Shown here: positions 1-11,462 of the stretch, one piece after another | Numbering within the stretch: position 1 is the first letter of the stretch | How the letters are laid out: each line of letters opens with the position of its first letter | NCBI GenBank assembly: GCA_963576735.1 | Contig: OY755181.1 | Location: forward strand, 17,001,261-17,065,260 | Length of the DNA: 64,000 nucleotides | Direction: 5' to 3' | Source: Bedellia somnulentella | Lineage: Eukaryota; Arthropoda; Insecta; Lepidoptera; Bedelliidae | Translations under genes and position numbers: made by a program | Notes under the pieces: generated by a model | What the model was told of the DNA's origin: nothing | Databases searched by the model: none | What the model saw: only the letters and a program-made list of their open reading frames with translations

Positions 1-96
1 CAGCCACTTTTGGAAGTTGAGTGGGGAAAAGATTATTTCTGAATAAGTAATGAGAATTACTTATTCAGAAATAGCCTGAAAATGATACGATTTATT

Positions 97-745
97 AAGC
101 AAACAGCCGCGATAGCTCAGTGAGGAGTATCACCGCCTCCACTTGCAGATAAACACGGGTACAAACCTGAGTCGGGACTAAAGCAATATGTCTTTTCTTC
201 ATACATACATACATATACTCACGGCTATAAATCCCTAAAAGGGGTAGCCAGAGCTGAGATATTATAAATTCCTCAGCCACTTTTGGAAGTTGAGTGGGGA
301 AAAGATGGTAGAATAAAGGTTGTTGGTGATGGGTCTCCAACCGCATCGCCCAAAAATCCCTTAAAAAGCCCCAAGTCCGTTAGTCGCCTCTTACGTACAC
401 CTACCGGAAGAAATAGGGTAGTGCTATTCTAAGCCGACACTACACAGCCTTAAGTTTAGTCTTTTCTAAAGTGATAGTTTTGATTAATTTATCATGTTTG
501 TTAACGGTGAGGGAAACATCGCGAAGAAACTCACTTGGCTAAGTTGTACTTAGTCATGTGACAGTACACTCGTACAAAACGGCGACAGGTCTACCCCTTA
601 TCACGTGGATTCGCTGTCCAAGCAAAACATTGTTTCTCTGATCACTAGGTGACAAAAATATCGCTTGATGTGCAGAAGCATTAGTACCCCTGCCACCCTT
701 TCGGGTATATACAACGTGATCGTTTAAGTTTGAGGTGGAGTATAT
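97..745 (+). mobile_element. TS1 tRNA-derived SINE, split by an R240 insertion
   Basis: tRNA-like head (GCGATAGCTCAGTGAGGAGT) at 108-127 and body 459-745 (TTAACGGTGAGGGAAACATC, TAGTCATGTGACAGT). The R240 copy at 199-458 interrupts it with the 9-bp duplication GTCTTTTCT at 190-198 and 459-467. Confidence 0.8.
199..458 (-). mobile_element. R240 element inside TS1
   Basis: Full-length, with the 9-bp duplication GTCTTTTCT on both sides. Confidence 0.9.
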
Positions 746-783
746 TTGCAAAGAAGTATTTCGAGCTTGTTATATGTATAAAA

Positions 784-1036
784 CATACATACATACATAC
801 ATATACTCACGGCTGTAAATCCCTAGAAGGGGTAGCCAGAGCTAAGGAATTAGAAATTCCTCAGCCACTTTTGGAAATGTGAGTGGGGAAAAGATGGTAA
901 AGTAAAAGTTGTTGGTGATGGGTCTCCAACCGCATCGCCCAAAAATCCCTTAAAAACCCCAATACCGTTAGTCGCCTCTTACGTACACCCACCGGAAGAA
1001 ATGGGGTAGTGCTATTCTAAGCTGACACTACACAGC
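784..1036 (-). mobile_element. R240 element
   Basis: Full-length subfamily A copy: (CATA)n tail, CGGCTGTAAATCCC, down to TTCTAAGCTGACACTACACA. Confidence 0.85.
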
Positions 1037-1301
1037 ATATATTTATTTTTAATATGTATAAAAATAGATATTAAAAATAAAAGACATCGTTTTAGAATAA
1101 TAAAAGAACATGTAGGTATTACAGTTTTGCGTCTGAAGTAAGTAAGGTATCTTTTTTATATTTCATATCCTTGATGTATCAATGATGATCAAATATTATT
1201 ATAACGTCTAATGTACCTATATTCGCAAAAAAAAATTTGATTTGATTTGAAAGATGGAATTATTTGCCCAGCACTTTGTACAAATAATCCACTCAACTCA
1301 C

Positions 1302-1463
1302 CAATCAAAGGAGTAGCAGTCAGCAAAGCTCTCTGCTGCATCGACAGCTGAAGGTCGCACACTGCCGCCGCGACGGTGAAGCTGGTCCCGAACAGGTCCA
1401 AGCCCATAGCCTGGAGCGTCCAGCTGCATACCAGGAGCAGGCCGAAATTGTATTTGCCAAAAC
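1302..1463 (-). CDS. Exon of a second SV2-like MFS transporter, opposite strand
   Basis: On the minus strand a CAG acceptor (1466-1464) opens an exon encoding FGKYNFGLLLVCSWTLQ, then DLFGTSFTVAAAVCDLQ and RALLTATPLIG, followed by the donor GTGAGT. It matches exon 2 of the gene at 49.4-64 kb in length (162 nt), in phase at both ends, and in the pattern GKY...CS...AA-CDL-L...P-IG. The rest of the gene would lie left of the window; its first coding exon, expected on the right, was not found among the repeats. It could be a pseudogene remnant, but splice sites and frame are intact. Confidence 0.75.
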
Positions 1464-1653
1464 CTGGGGATGAAGGTGGATGATAAATAAGAAATGCAAT
1501 TAAAGTTTAAGAATAAAAGTTTAAGTTTAAAAATGAAGAATAATTTGGGAAAACTTGTTATTGGCCAAGTTTAAACCTGTATTTAAAAACATTAACAGTA
1601 TAGTTCGCTGTAAGTATTCCGAACAAATAAAATGATAATAATTAAAATAAAAG

Positions 1654-1795
1654 AGATTGAAGGAAAATATTGATGGATGTAAACGAAGCTAAATAGGTTT
1701 GCTAGGATCGTACAAAGTGGCGATCGATAGTCTCAGCCTACCCCAATCGGAACTAATGACGTGAAATATGAATGCATGTATACATACGAAACAAA
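1654..1795 (+). mobile_element. RTE-like LINE 3' fragment
   Basis: Last ~110 nt of the RTE end (GATGGATGTAAACGAAGCTA ... CCTACCCCAATCGGAACTAA) with a decayed (TATG)n tail. Confidence 0.65.
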
Positions 1796-1852
1796 AAACG
1801 AAAGTATTTTCTTGATTACTATCCAATTAAATCACAGCAAATTATTAACGTA

Positions 1853-2003
1853 AGACAAGCACGAGCCGTGTTTAAACTAGTTATCGCGTGGGATAAAGCA
1901 GCCATCTCTTACGCACTTACTTAGTATCGTATACTGCCATCTCGTTCTAACCGTTATCGTGTCGATAAAATAGCGCTCGTGTTTGCCCTTCTGCTATATA
2001 CTT
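1853..2003. repeat. ~140-bp repeat monomer
   Basis: GTGTTTAAACTAGTTATCGC ... TTAGTATCGTATACTGCCAT ... GTCGATAAAATAGCGCTCGT; occurs twice more in tandem at 54458-54713. Confidence 0.7.
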
Positions 2004-2389
2004 GCTATATGGCTTTTATATAATAATATTCCTAAAACATACTAGATTCAAACCCAATAAAAGTGATTTATCTTCAGTTAGTTTTCCTCTAATGACAATG
2101 ACAAGACCATAGACATGGTAGGTATCTAAAAGTGTAAGGATAGAAAACAGTGTATTTTCAATTTAGATTGACACTATATTTTTTGTGTACAGATGTGAAA
2201 AATAAAAATTTAGAGAATATTTTTACTTGATAAAAGGTCTGCTGGGAAACCTATTACAAGCGATCTCTTATTTCACCACCTTTTTCGCCAATTTTTCGCC
2301 AATGTTTCAAAAAATTCTTAAATATCGTTGAAATATTGATGTAGTGTAAAATGTAAAGAGAAACATAACTAAATAAATGCATAATAAAC

Positions 2390-2583
2390 TCACGTCTAAA
2401 AATCCATGACAGAGTTAGCCAGAGCTTCAGTATGAGAAATTTTTCAGCCACTTTAGGAACTTGAATGGGGGAGAAAAATGTAAAATTAAGGTTGTTGGAT
2501 GAGTCCCCAAAACATCAATCAAACCTCTGACGAACTCCGAAGGTCTATGGACTGAGTAGCGCTATTCTAAGCCTAACACAACT
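2390..2583 (-). mobile_element. R240 element, decayed
   Basis: GTTAGCCAGAGCTTCAG ... GTAGCGCTATTCTAAGCC retained. Confidence 0.6.
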
Positions 2584-2683
2584 AACTAGATAAGAATCAA
2601 AATTAATACTATTGAGTTCAACTACCATACTCCATCACATACTCTGGGACAATGCAATATATAAAATACACTTATGAATATTT

Positions 2684-2865
2684 TATACCGCGTGATTTTA
2701 TTTTAAGCAAAACGTGGGTACCTTCTCTGGAAACTGGATGGCGCTGCCATGTGAGTTCAGAAGTATTGGTACCTCTGCCAACCCCTTCGGGGATAAACGG
2801 CGTGAACTTAATGTTATGTTTATGTTATTTTATGTTTTATTCTTATTGTATGTTTATGTTTTATG
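2684..2865 (+). mobile_element. TS1 SINE, 3' part
   Basis: AAAACGTGGGTACCTTCTCT ... GGTACCTCTGCCAACCCCTT then CGGGGATAAACGGCGTGAA and a (TTATG)n tail; the head is missing. Confidence 0.75.
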
Positions 2866-4379
2866 TAGAAACCAATTAGATATTAATATTATTATTTACT
2901 AAGATAATATTACTCGTATATAGATTTTAATTATTGCCATAAAGGGGTATGCAGCTTACCCACGATGCTGAGTGCCTCATCAACAGTGGCCGAAGATTTA
3001 TGAACCTGGACCTCTGGATCTGGCAAGACGATGGCTTCCTTCAATTTCGCGTTCATTTTCAAAACTTATAATAGTAATACAAATTTATATTCTGTTGAGA
3101 AATGTGGTACAGATAATCTCACTTATTACTTTAGAATTATCTAGTTATTTTTGTGATTTTAGTAATTATTTCAGATTGCTACGGAGAAGTATTAAAATGG
3201 TATGAAACTGTTTTAGTTAGTGATAGCTAAGACAGTGCTTGTTGTATATATATCAGGTATAAGCTGAGTAATGCTCGTTACAGATTAAATAGTGAACAGA
3301 CGAGACACACGGTGGGTGCGGTTTGACGAGATGAAGTTATCTTTACTTAAGTATTTATTACCAAATTTGATGATTTGTGTTGAAAAGCTTGTCAGTTTTA
3401 GGTTTTATGTCGTTATGTTACACGAAAATCGAAGTGTTTACATGAAGTCTTCAAGCTAAATATTGGAGCCTAGCGCCAATTACCCCCAAATATTGTGTAT
3501 AATGATGGTGACCAAACTTGGCATGAAATGGACAAGGACCAAAAGATGTACAAAGGCAAAAATATCCTAGAAGTTGAACCATTAAGGAAAAACATAAAAT
3601 TAAGTTTTCCATATTAAACAAAAACTGTACTTGAACAATAGAACTCGTTGATTTTTCTATTGGCAGCACGGAATTCGATGCATATCATCCCCCGTGGTAT
3701 GAGTCGCGGTAGAGCGAGTATGTCGCGTGCGAAACGAGATAATGAATGAATGAATGAATAAATGAATGAAAATACATTTATTTCTATTAACTGCGACACA
3801 AAACGAACATACATTTAAAATTTACAAAATGAGTTGCAGAAAACTGAAAAAGGGTACGGCTCAGCATAGTGCCTGCCCTATAAAGTGCAGACGCTGTTAT
3901 TCTGCCGCTCCCTTTGTCGACACAACTGTTCTTAACATTTTTGAGATTCAAATATTAAAATTATATAAAAGAAAAAACATAAATTAGTTACAACAAGAAA
4001 TATCTTAGTAAGTAAGCTATAGTGAAAATATAAATAGTATTAATTTGTGATATTATTGAAATGGTAAAATAGAATAATTATAGTTATATACATATAAGTA
4101 TAGTAAATAAATTAAATTAACCGCTGGGTTATTCCAACACGATAAAACCAATAGTTTTTCTAAAATATAATAAACATATATTTATATGAACATGCAATGA
4201 TAAAATTTTTATTAGTATTACTCATAATGAACAATAATGACAGATTATCCTTACAAAAAACAAATGAAAATAATGACAGATTATCCTTACAAAATCTGTC
4301 CGTATCTTACATGACATTCTGGCTCCGACAAGCCTAAAAATTTAATGGAGTAACCGATTTATATATCCTATATCTGTAA
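2866..4379. other. No gene recognised
   Basis: AT-rich DNA. A (GAAT)n run at 3740-3772 may be the tail of a minus-strand LINE end (3740-3990, no coding). Confidence 0.4.
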
Positions 4380-4505
4380 TCATGGTATAGCGTTATACAA
4401 ACCGAGTGTCTCATCTGCAAAACACGTAAATACAGACTCATTGACAAGTCGGCACCCAGTCATGGCTGCTAAGCGAAACGCAGTGTCTCCAGCCAAGTTT
4501 TCCAT
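4380..4505 (-). CDS. Weak candidate terminal exon with ankyrin-like sequence
   Basis: After a CAG acceptor the minus strand reads MENLAGDTAFRLAAMTGCRL then VNES and 17 further codons to a TGA at 4382-4380. The G-D-T-A-x-x-L-A-A-x-x-G spacing resembles an ankyrin repeat core (G-x-T-A-L-H-x-A-A-x-x-G). No companion exon is visible nearby and the stretch is short, so chance is a fair alternative. Confidence 0.2.
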   Translation of the reverse strand: MENLAGDTAFRLAAMTGCRLVNESVFTCFADETLGLYNAIP

Positions 4506-4794
4506 CTGAAAGAATCTCTGTTTACTCTTGATAATGGAGATGTTGCTCTTTCTAGATCCTTCGTGTTACACGCGTCATATATGATTTACAATCATTCTTA
4601 GTACATTGTTCGGTTGAACAGATTTTGATGATTGATTTTTTATGTTAAAACATGGCAACCAAGGTATCCAGCTCTGACTTAATTTTAAGGTGCGGCAACA
4701 AATCATGCTTCTGCTGAAAGCTAGAGGAGGAAAAAGTACTATTGGTGCAAAACTAATTGAGGTATGTTATGTTGTGATGTTGACGAAAGACTTC

Positions 4795-5170
4795 GACACA
4801 GGCTTTGAAGAAAAACTTCGACTCAGGCGGGAATCGAACCCGCGACCTCGGGTATACGCCCCCGTCGCTTTGCCAATTGAGCTACCGTGTCAATAGCTGC
4901 CAGTGCGAAATTCTTCTATCCTTCGTTTCTTTTACACTATAAGTAGTGTTTTGCGTTCCCTACCTCCGAATTTATTACAAATTCGGGAGGCCACTTGTCT
5001 ACCTTTTCAGATAGAATGCAAATGTTGAGAACGCCTAACTGTCACATAATTTGAATGTTTTTGTTAATGAAAACCTCATGTGGGGATTATTACTATTATT
5101 ATAAATTCGGAGGTAGGTTATTTATTAGTAATAATCCCCACATGAGGTTTTCATCAACAAAAACATTCAA
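4795..5170 (-). mobile_element. tRNA-like element with downstream palindrome
   Basis: tRNA-like unit (GTAGCTCAATTGGCAAAGCG on the minus strand) at about 4892-4815, then ~150 bp, then inverted arms 5051-5094 and 5126-5170 (one mismatch) ending in TTGAATGTTTTTG, also seen at 21288, 37082-37112 and 52350-52375. Confidence 0.6.
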
Positions 5171-5823
5171 ATTAATAAAAGAAATGTTTTTCTACCATTT
5201 TTTTAGTTTTTTATTTGGCTTATTATTTAGAACCTCAGAAAAAATTGCACAGTTTACATTTTAATAAGCTGAAAGTAATCACTTAGTGTGTTTTTTTTTA
5301 AATTTGGGTGACGAGAAATCTATGAGAAACAAAATTGCTATCTTTAGTTCCAATCATACCATATGAACTTATAGCCACATATGACATCTAACCGCAAGCC
5401 CTTTGTAGCCAAAACTTCAGTGTTAGGTAATACATATTTACATACAAGTTAGTGTAAAGTAAATAAGAGAATAGAGAATAAGGATCGTTCATTTAATCAC
5501 ATGACATTCAACACCTTTAACAGTTTATCTTGGCTAAATCTGTAGTTACTTTTTCATTTTCTTAATTCACTAATAGTGTAGGCAGAGACTTTTTAATGTC
5601 ACTATTCATTCCTTAAAAACGTTCTCGCTTGCCTCACTTTCATCAACATTTTCATAGAATGGTTCGGGAGTGGGTTGATTAGATAGGTTAAAAAAAAATA
5701 TACGGTCGAATTGAGAACACCCCTTTTTTTGAAGTCGGTTAATTAAGGATGGACTGTAGTATCAAAGGGCTTAAAGGACATTTCAGGATAAAATCAGTAT
5801 TGTCTTGCACATTGTTCCTAGCT
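5171..5823. other. No feature recognised
   Basis: AT-rich intergenic DNA without a repeat I can assign or an open frame worth calling. Confidence 0.5.
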
Positions 5824-5948
5824 CAAAAAGGCAGGCGTTTGAAGTATGAAGAATAAAAGGGCACGTATCAGAAGATTGATGGATGTGAACAAAGCTAGTC
5901 TCTGCCTACCCCATAGAAACTCACGTTGTGAGTATATGTATATTTTAT
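5824..5948 (+). mobile_element. RTE-like LINE 3' fragment with internal deletion
   Basis: Reads from AAAAAGGCAGGCG to GTGAGTATATGTATA but lacks the ~40 nt between AAGCTAG and TCTCTGCC present in other copies. Confidence 0.65.
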
Positions 5949-7002
5949 TTCTAGCCAGGATTTACGAAGAACAGGAGTTGTTTAAGTCTGGTTTTAGACT
6001 AATACAATATGTACGGCTGTCATTTTGTCCCCATGTATCCAAATTTATATCATTTCCTCCGGGGACGGACGGAATGAATTCCACGTAGTTTTCTTTGTTT
6101 TCCTTTCTAACATTCTTCACATCAAATGGAATGTTCTATTTTTATCACTTTCTGCGAATATTTAACTTAGAAACATCGTTAGTAGGTCGTAAATAAATAT
6201 TGTATATTTTAAACTAAACAAATTTACTCTGAGATTACCATTTCGCTGGGGGCAAGATAAAATTATTATACGATAGTGAATTTATTTGCACTGTTATCTG
6301 TATAAATAAAATGATGCCTTGTTGCTTCGGTTTGTGTTTTCCAGAAATCGCAATAATATTATGCTCAGTTCTATTTGCATCGTATGAACGTAAAACTACG
6401 ACATAAATACATTATTTATTTATTTATTAATAAATTAGATGTGTAAAACAGATAGCAATCTTAGACTAATACAAAACAGGCATTTCTACCGCGTAGATAT
6501 TCTGTTATTTTCAGATACATGCGTAAACACCTAGAGATTCAAAGTTATTATAAGAATAAAAGAGAATGTATGAGACAAATTTAAGAATATAGGAAAGCAG
6601 TAGAGTTCATTCAGGATTAAATAAACAGGCTCAATTAAAAGCACGTCATTAACTCTACCAATCTCTTCAGAGAAAGATGAGCAGAGCAGTGTTCTCAAAA
6701 CTGGGACATATCTAAGTCTGCAGCATCAAAAGGCAAAGATCTTTACAAAGACCAATGACTTCGGCCAATTACTTATTACAGCACTGAACAAAAGGCCAAT
6801 TATATTGGGTAGTACTCTGGCTGGATTGACTGATGGTAATGATTCGGAAATATTAGTTTCTGATTGTATCCATAACTAAGAGGTTTCTAGACTTGGGCTA
6901 CATACATAGCTCGAATAGTAGCCTTACTAAGCGCCACAGGGTAGGGCAAAACGTATAACGGGTGGCCTGGTTAGTTCCAAAGTGTGAAGTTGTGGTTGGC
7001 GA
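5949..7002. other. No feature recognised
   Basis: AT-rich intergenic DNA; no coding or named repeat seen. Confidence 0.5.
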
Positions 7003-7012
7003 ATTCCGGAAT

Positions 7013-7262
7013 TCGCCGTGTAGTGCCGGCTTAGAATTTCGCTTCCCCTTTCTACCCACGGATGTCGTCAAAGGCTACTAAGGGTCTGCTGTGCTACTAT
7101 CGCGTTTTTTAAGTAGTTTTTGGGCGATGCGAGACCCATCACCAACGATACTTTATTTCTACCACCTTTTCCCTATCAACTTCCAAATGTGGCTGAGGAG
7201 TTTTCATTCTAGCTCTGAAGCTCTGGCTACCCCTTTTTGAGATTTATGGCTGTATGTATGTC
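7013..7262 (+). mobile_element. R240 element
   Basis: Subfamily B (CCCACGGATGTCG). 10-bp duplication ATTCCGGAAT at 7003-7012 and 7263-7272. Confidence 0.85.
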
Positions 7263-7696
7263 ATTCCGGAATAATTAATTTGATATTAATTTGATGTCTT
7301 ACAAATTCATACTCCCTGGACACGGGTTCAAATGAAAAAAGGTTGTATGTAATTTTAAATTATATTTAACAGAAACTGGGGTGTCGTATGTCGTAACGAT
7401 CACGATGTATCGTGATGCTCTTTGCAAGTGCCCAATTGAAACATCGCGGATTATTTAGATCTCTTCAACTTACCGACGATTAACTTAAAGTCGTAGCATT
7501 GAAGGTGGTGAGGTATTATGAGTTCTTCTACCATTGCTTCGCGTGATATTCGGCGTTCACGATGAGAGTAAGTCATCGTGTAATCTAAAACAGAAATAAC
7601 GCCTGTTCTATTTTAGATAGCAATGCTACCTAGCTAACTTAAAATCGTTAATAGGAATTATCACCTCGAAATTAATGGTATGATACTTAAATAAAG

Positions 7697-7790
7697 GAAA
7701 GAAAAATTTCGACACCGGCGGGGATCGAACCTGCGACATAGCACAATTCATGACATACCAAGCACAATTTTTCAGGTCGAAATGTTTAAT
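7697..7790 (-). mobile_element. tRNA-like element, fragment
   Basis: AAAGGAAAGAAAAATTTCGA then CACCGGCGGGGATCGAACCT; breaks off in the T arm. Confidence 0.5.
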
Positions 7791-7810
7791 AATAACCTAC
7801 TTATTATAAC

Positions 7811-8445
7811 ACAAGGGAACAAAATTTAACTTCTTTTTTGTTGCATGAAATTTTATGCTTGTGTTTACTAATATGAGGTCGCTGATTTTAAATCTACTTT
7901 CAGATTTTCTCTAACAGCTTTTGTTTTTGATATAAAGCGGTCACACGTATTTCTTCACTTGTTACACTTTAAATACAAATCAATCGTGCTATTTACAAAA
8001 AAAATTTTTTTTAACAATGTCAACGACGAGAAATAGTTGTGAAAACGATCCTAACTGTTTTTGTAACATCCGTGGTGAATATACATTTAAATATTGTAGA
8101 CTAAGTATGACCGGAGGTCATAAAACAAGTGTATACCAATTACTTTGGATTCCCTTTGGACACCCGTGACACGTACTGGGTCCCTCATTTGGTTTATAAA
8201 ACATGTGTGGAGTCTTGGAAATTATGGGCAAATAAGAAAGGACCCCATTTTAAGTATCAAACACAAATGCTGTGGCGGGAACCTACCAATCATAAAGATG
8301 ATTGTAATTTTTGTTTGGTTAAAATTAACAAAAAACACCGTTTGAAATGCTGTTACCCCAATTTTTTATCTATTACCCGGCCCGACCGAATGTTTTTTAA
8401 GAGTAATGTTTGCTTTTATGCCACTGATAAATCGATTTAATTCAA
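7811..8445 (+). mobile_element. Related unit around copy 1
   Basis: Starts ACAAGGGAACAAAATTTAAC and shares its ~200-bp leader with 48498-48300. No inverted right end found. A 12-bp stem with a 6-nt loop (8554-8583) lies ~100 bp further on. Confidence 0.45.
8017..8440 (+). pseudogene. Arthropod transposon-like zinc-binding protein, N-terminal fragment, copy 1
   Basis: From ATG 8017 the frame gives DPNCFCNIRGEYTFKYCRLS, then a 1-nt shift near 8107. From 8129 it reads YFGFPLDTRDTYWVPHLVYK, CVESWKLWANKKG, MLWREPTNHKDDC-NFC. This N-C-F-C...Y-F-G...D-x-x-W-x-P-H...C...M-x-W-R-E-P...C-x-F-C layout belongs to an uncharacterised family abundant in arthropod genomes and probably of transposon origin; Cys/His pairs suggest zinc binding. 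No catalytic part follows. Related to 47892-48318. Confidence 0.7.
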
Positions 8446-8897
8446 TGTATTATCATTATCATAGTACAACCAACAACCGTAAACCCTAATAATGTAAAGT
8501 ACCTTTTTTGAGCGGTTTTATTTAGCTTACCCCGTTTGTTTTATTCTTTCTTTGGGTGAAATTTAGTAACTTAAATTTCACCCCCTTCCTGTCAACCGGT
8601 TAATATTTCTTTTCGGAAGGAAAAGACGTGATGAGCTCGAAGCAAAGAGTGATGAGCTCAAGGCCCGACCACCTGCGGCCATCAATAATAACTACCTATG
8701 TATTGGAGGGTTACTGATTTTTCAACATACGTCATAGATCATTTGTCGGAAAGATTGGCTATGTCAGTCACATGAGAGCACATGAACACACTCTTAATAG
8801 CCGGATACCAGAAGTTGCTGTGGCCGAAATCGGGCGGGATTAATATATGATCTATATGCAAAATTCCGAAGTGTTAAAAACAAAAGGGCTTTATAAA

Positions 8898-8970
8898 TAT
8901 ATTGATGCATTATGCAGCTCTGCTAGGATCGTACAAGGTAGCGATTCATAATCTTTGGCTAACCCTGTAA
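8898..8970 (+). mobile_element. Decayed RTE-like LINE 3' fragment
   Basis: Recognisable by GCTAGGATCGTACAAGGTAG and a damaged CTTTGGCTAACCC. Confidence 0.4.
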
Positions 8971-9149
8971 CTGTATCTAAATATACACTAATTCAAATGA
9001 GATACACACAGTTACGACCTTTTATTATTTCAACTGGATAATGGCTACTGTAATTAATTAAATATCATTATGAAATACTCAATAGTTCCTACATCACAAT
9101 AAGTGTCCGCATTAGATTTCATTGGTTCTTTATTTTATTTCAAAAAGGT

Positions 9150-9220
9150 GATATACTCTTAACTAAACGACGTTTTTTTGTTCTCGACAATCACGCGAAC
9201 GAAGTCGCGGGCACAGCTAG
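9150..9220 (+). mobile_element. Helitron-type 3' end fragment
   Basis: CACGCGAACGAAGTCGCGGG then CACAGCTAG followed by T: the same terminal hairpin and CTAG as the full Helitrons. The 5' part cannot be traced. Confidence 0.6.
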
Positions 9221-9499
9221 TTTATACTATGATTGCTCTCAATAAATACTTTAGTAAACAATGTTGCGTCTGAGTACGGAAATAGTTTAATTATCATTTA
9301 TGCACACCAATTCATTATAGTCGATTGTAAGTAGAATCAAAGAAAGTGATTTTAATGGTAAGTTTAAATGTATATATAGTATTTGTCAGTGTCTTCTGTT
9401 CCTATTTTTTGTTTGTGGATATTTCGCAACTTTTTACACAATTGACGCTCGTAAAATATCGGTCCTAAGGAAGCTTGTCGTGATTCTAATTGATAAGAA

Positions 9500-9726
9500 C
9501 ACAACTATAAATCCCAAAAAGAGGTAGCCAGATCTCAATCAGAGCGAAATCAGAAATTCTTTAGATTTTTTGGGAGTTTAGTCAGGAACAGATTATAAAA
9601 GAAAGAATGGTTGATTATGGGCCTTCAGCTACATCTACCTAAAGACATTTTAAATCCCTAAAATCCTAACGCCTCCTACAATGTCCATTGGAAGAAATAG
9701 GGTAGTGCTATTTTAAGTCGACAATA
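9500..9726 (-). mobile_element. R240 element, diverged
   Basis: AACTATAAATCCC ... AAATAGGGTAGTGCTATTTT; tail lost. Confidence 0.7.
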
Positions 9727-9775
9727 GGCTATTTGACAAAGTTTTGAAAACTATCTTACGGTGTTTATTTGTTTA

Positions 9776-11462
9776 CTAGTGGATCGTCCCAGCTTCGCAC
9801 GGGTAGCGTTGTTTTTTTAAATATCTGAGGTTTCTTTCTTCAGTCCCTGCTTAAGCATTGTGAAATTCAGCGCAATGTTTTCAATTTATTTAATTTATAG
9901 CACTCCCTAAACAGTGTAGTTTGGTGATTTTGAATGCGCTTTAATGAACGATTCAGTATTTCCATTAATTAGCAAATTTTGGAATAAAACACTATGAAAT
10001 ATTTATAACAATCTGAAAAATAAATCATTACGTGATGTAGGATGCAACTACTGGCGCCATCTAGTATGTTATATATAAATTAATAAAGATTTGGTTTTGG
10101 TCACGGGCGCGCTGGCTTATTTTATGTATAATTTCGGTGTTTGTCTACCGATTTCTATGATTCTTTTTTTATTGAATAGGTAATAACGTTACCTTTTTTA
10201 AATTAGGGATGAGTGAGAGGTTTATAAACGTAAGAGTAAACAAATATAATCAGAATGTTCAGAACTGCTAAGCTATCAGGAATTACACGTGTTATTGTGA
10301 GTCAACCGTAAAAGATAGTCATAAACTGTTGAGGATTTTTTTTAGATAATTTTATGCAGAATTTTTCCGTCATACATGATTTCTATGTAAGTTTAACCAT
10401 TAAGGCTGCACACGCGACGGAAGCTTAAAAAATGGAGTAACTTCTCCCGTTTTCCCAAAATTTCCCAAAATTCCCCTTTACTACTCTGCTGGAAAGTATA
10501 CAAAAACCTGCCCAGGAGTATGAAGAATAATTGTACCAAGTTGCGTTAGAATCATTATATATTATATATCATAGCATTGTGAAATTCAGCGCAATGTTTT
10601 CAATTTATTAAATTTATAGCACTCCCTAAACAGTGTAGTTTGGTGATTTTTAATGCGCTTTAATGAACGGTTCAGTATTTCCGTTTAATAGCAAATTTTG
10701 GAATAAAACGCTATGAAGTATTTATAACAATCTAAAAAATAAATCATTACGTGTTGTAGGATGTAACTACTGGCGCCATCTAGTATGTTATATGTAAATT
10801 AGTAACGATTCGGTTTTGGTCACGGGCGCGATGGCTTATTTTATGTATAATTTCGGTGTTTGTCTACCGATTTCTATGATTCTTTTTTTATTGAATAGGT
10901 AATAATGTTACCTTTTTTAAATTAGGGATGAGTGAGAGGTTTACAAACGTAAGAGTAAACAAATATAATCAGAATGTTCCGAACTGCTAAGCTATCAGGA
11001 ATTACACGTGTTATTGTGAGTCAACCGTAAAAGATAGACATAAACTGTTATGGATTTTTTTTAGATAATTTAATGAAGAATATTTCCGTCATACATGATT
11101 TCTATGTAAGTTTAACCATTAAGGCTGCACACGCGACGGAAGCTTAAAAAATGTAGTAACTTCTCCCGTTTTCCAAAAATTTCCCAAAATTCCCCTTTAC
11201 TACTCTGCTGGAAAGTATACAAAAACCTGCCCAGGAGTATGGAGAATAATTGTACCAAGTTTCGTCAAAATCCGTCGAGTAGTTTTTGTTTCCATAAGGA
11301 ACATACAAACCGGCAGACAGACAGACAGACAGACAGACAAAAATTTTACTGATTGCATTTTTGGCATCAGTATCGATCCCTAATCACCACCTGATAGTTA
11401 TTTTGAAAATATATTTCATGTACAGAATTGACCTCTCTACAGATTTATTATAACTATATAGA
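9776..11462 (-). mobile_element. Helitron-type element with internal ~711-bp duplication
   Basis: On the minus strand it begins TC (11462-11461) after an A and ends CTAG (9779-9776) before a T, the Helitron A|T insertion pattern. Just inside the CTAG end lies CCCGTGCGAAGCTGGG, able to form a short stem. A (GTCT)n run sits near the 5' end. No Rep/helicase coding: non-autonomous. The block starting AGCATTGTGAAATTC occurs at 9857 and again at 10568, so this copy carries a tandem duplication absent from the copy at 49708-50682. Confidence 0.75.

Noticed and set aside
3766..3987. Small plus-strand ORF of 73 codons with several Cys residues
   Set aside because: It starts in a (GAAT)n tail of a probable LINE end and has no relative or exon-like signals.
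7697..7745. tRNA gene on the minus strand
   Set aside because: Only the T arm and acceptor 3' side are present; it is a broken copy of the tRNA-like element.
11312..11338. (CAGA)n and (GTCC)n runs as a CRISPR-like or regulatory array
   Set aside because: Simple microsatellites inside repeat elements; there are no repeat-spacer units, and the genome is eukaryotic.
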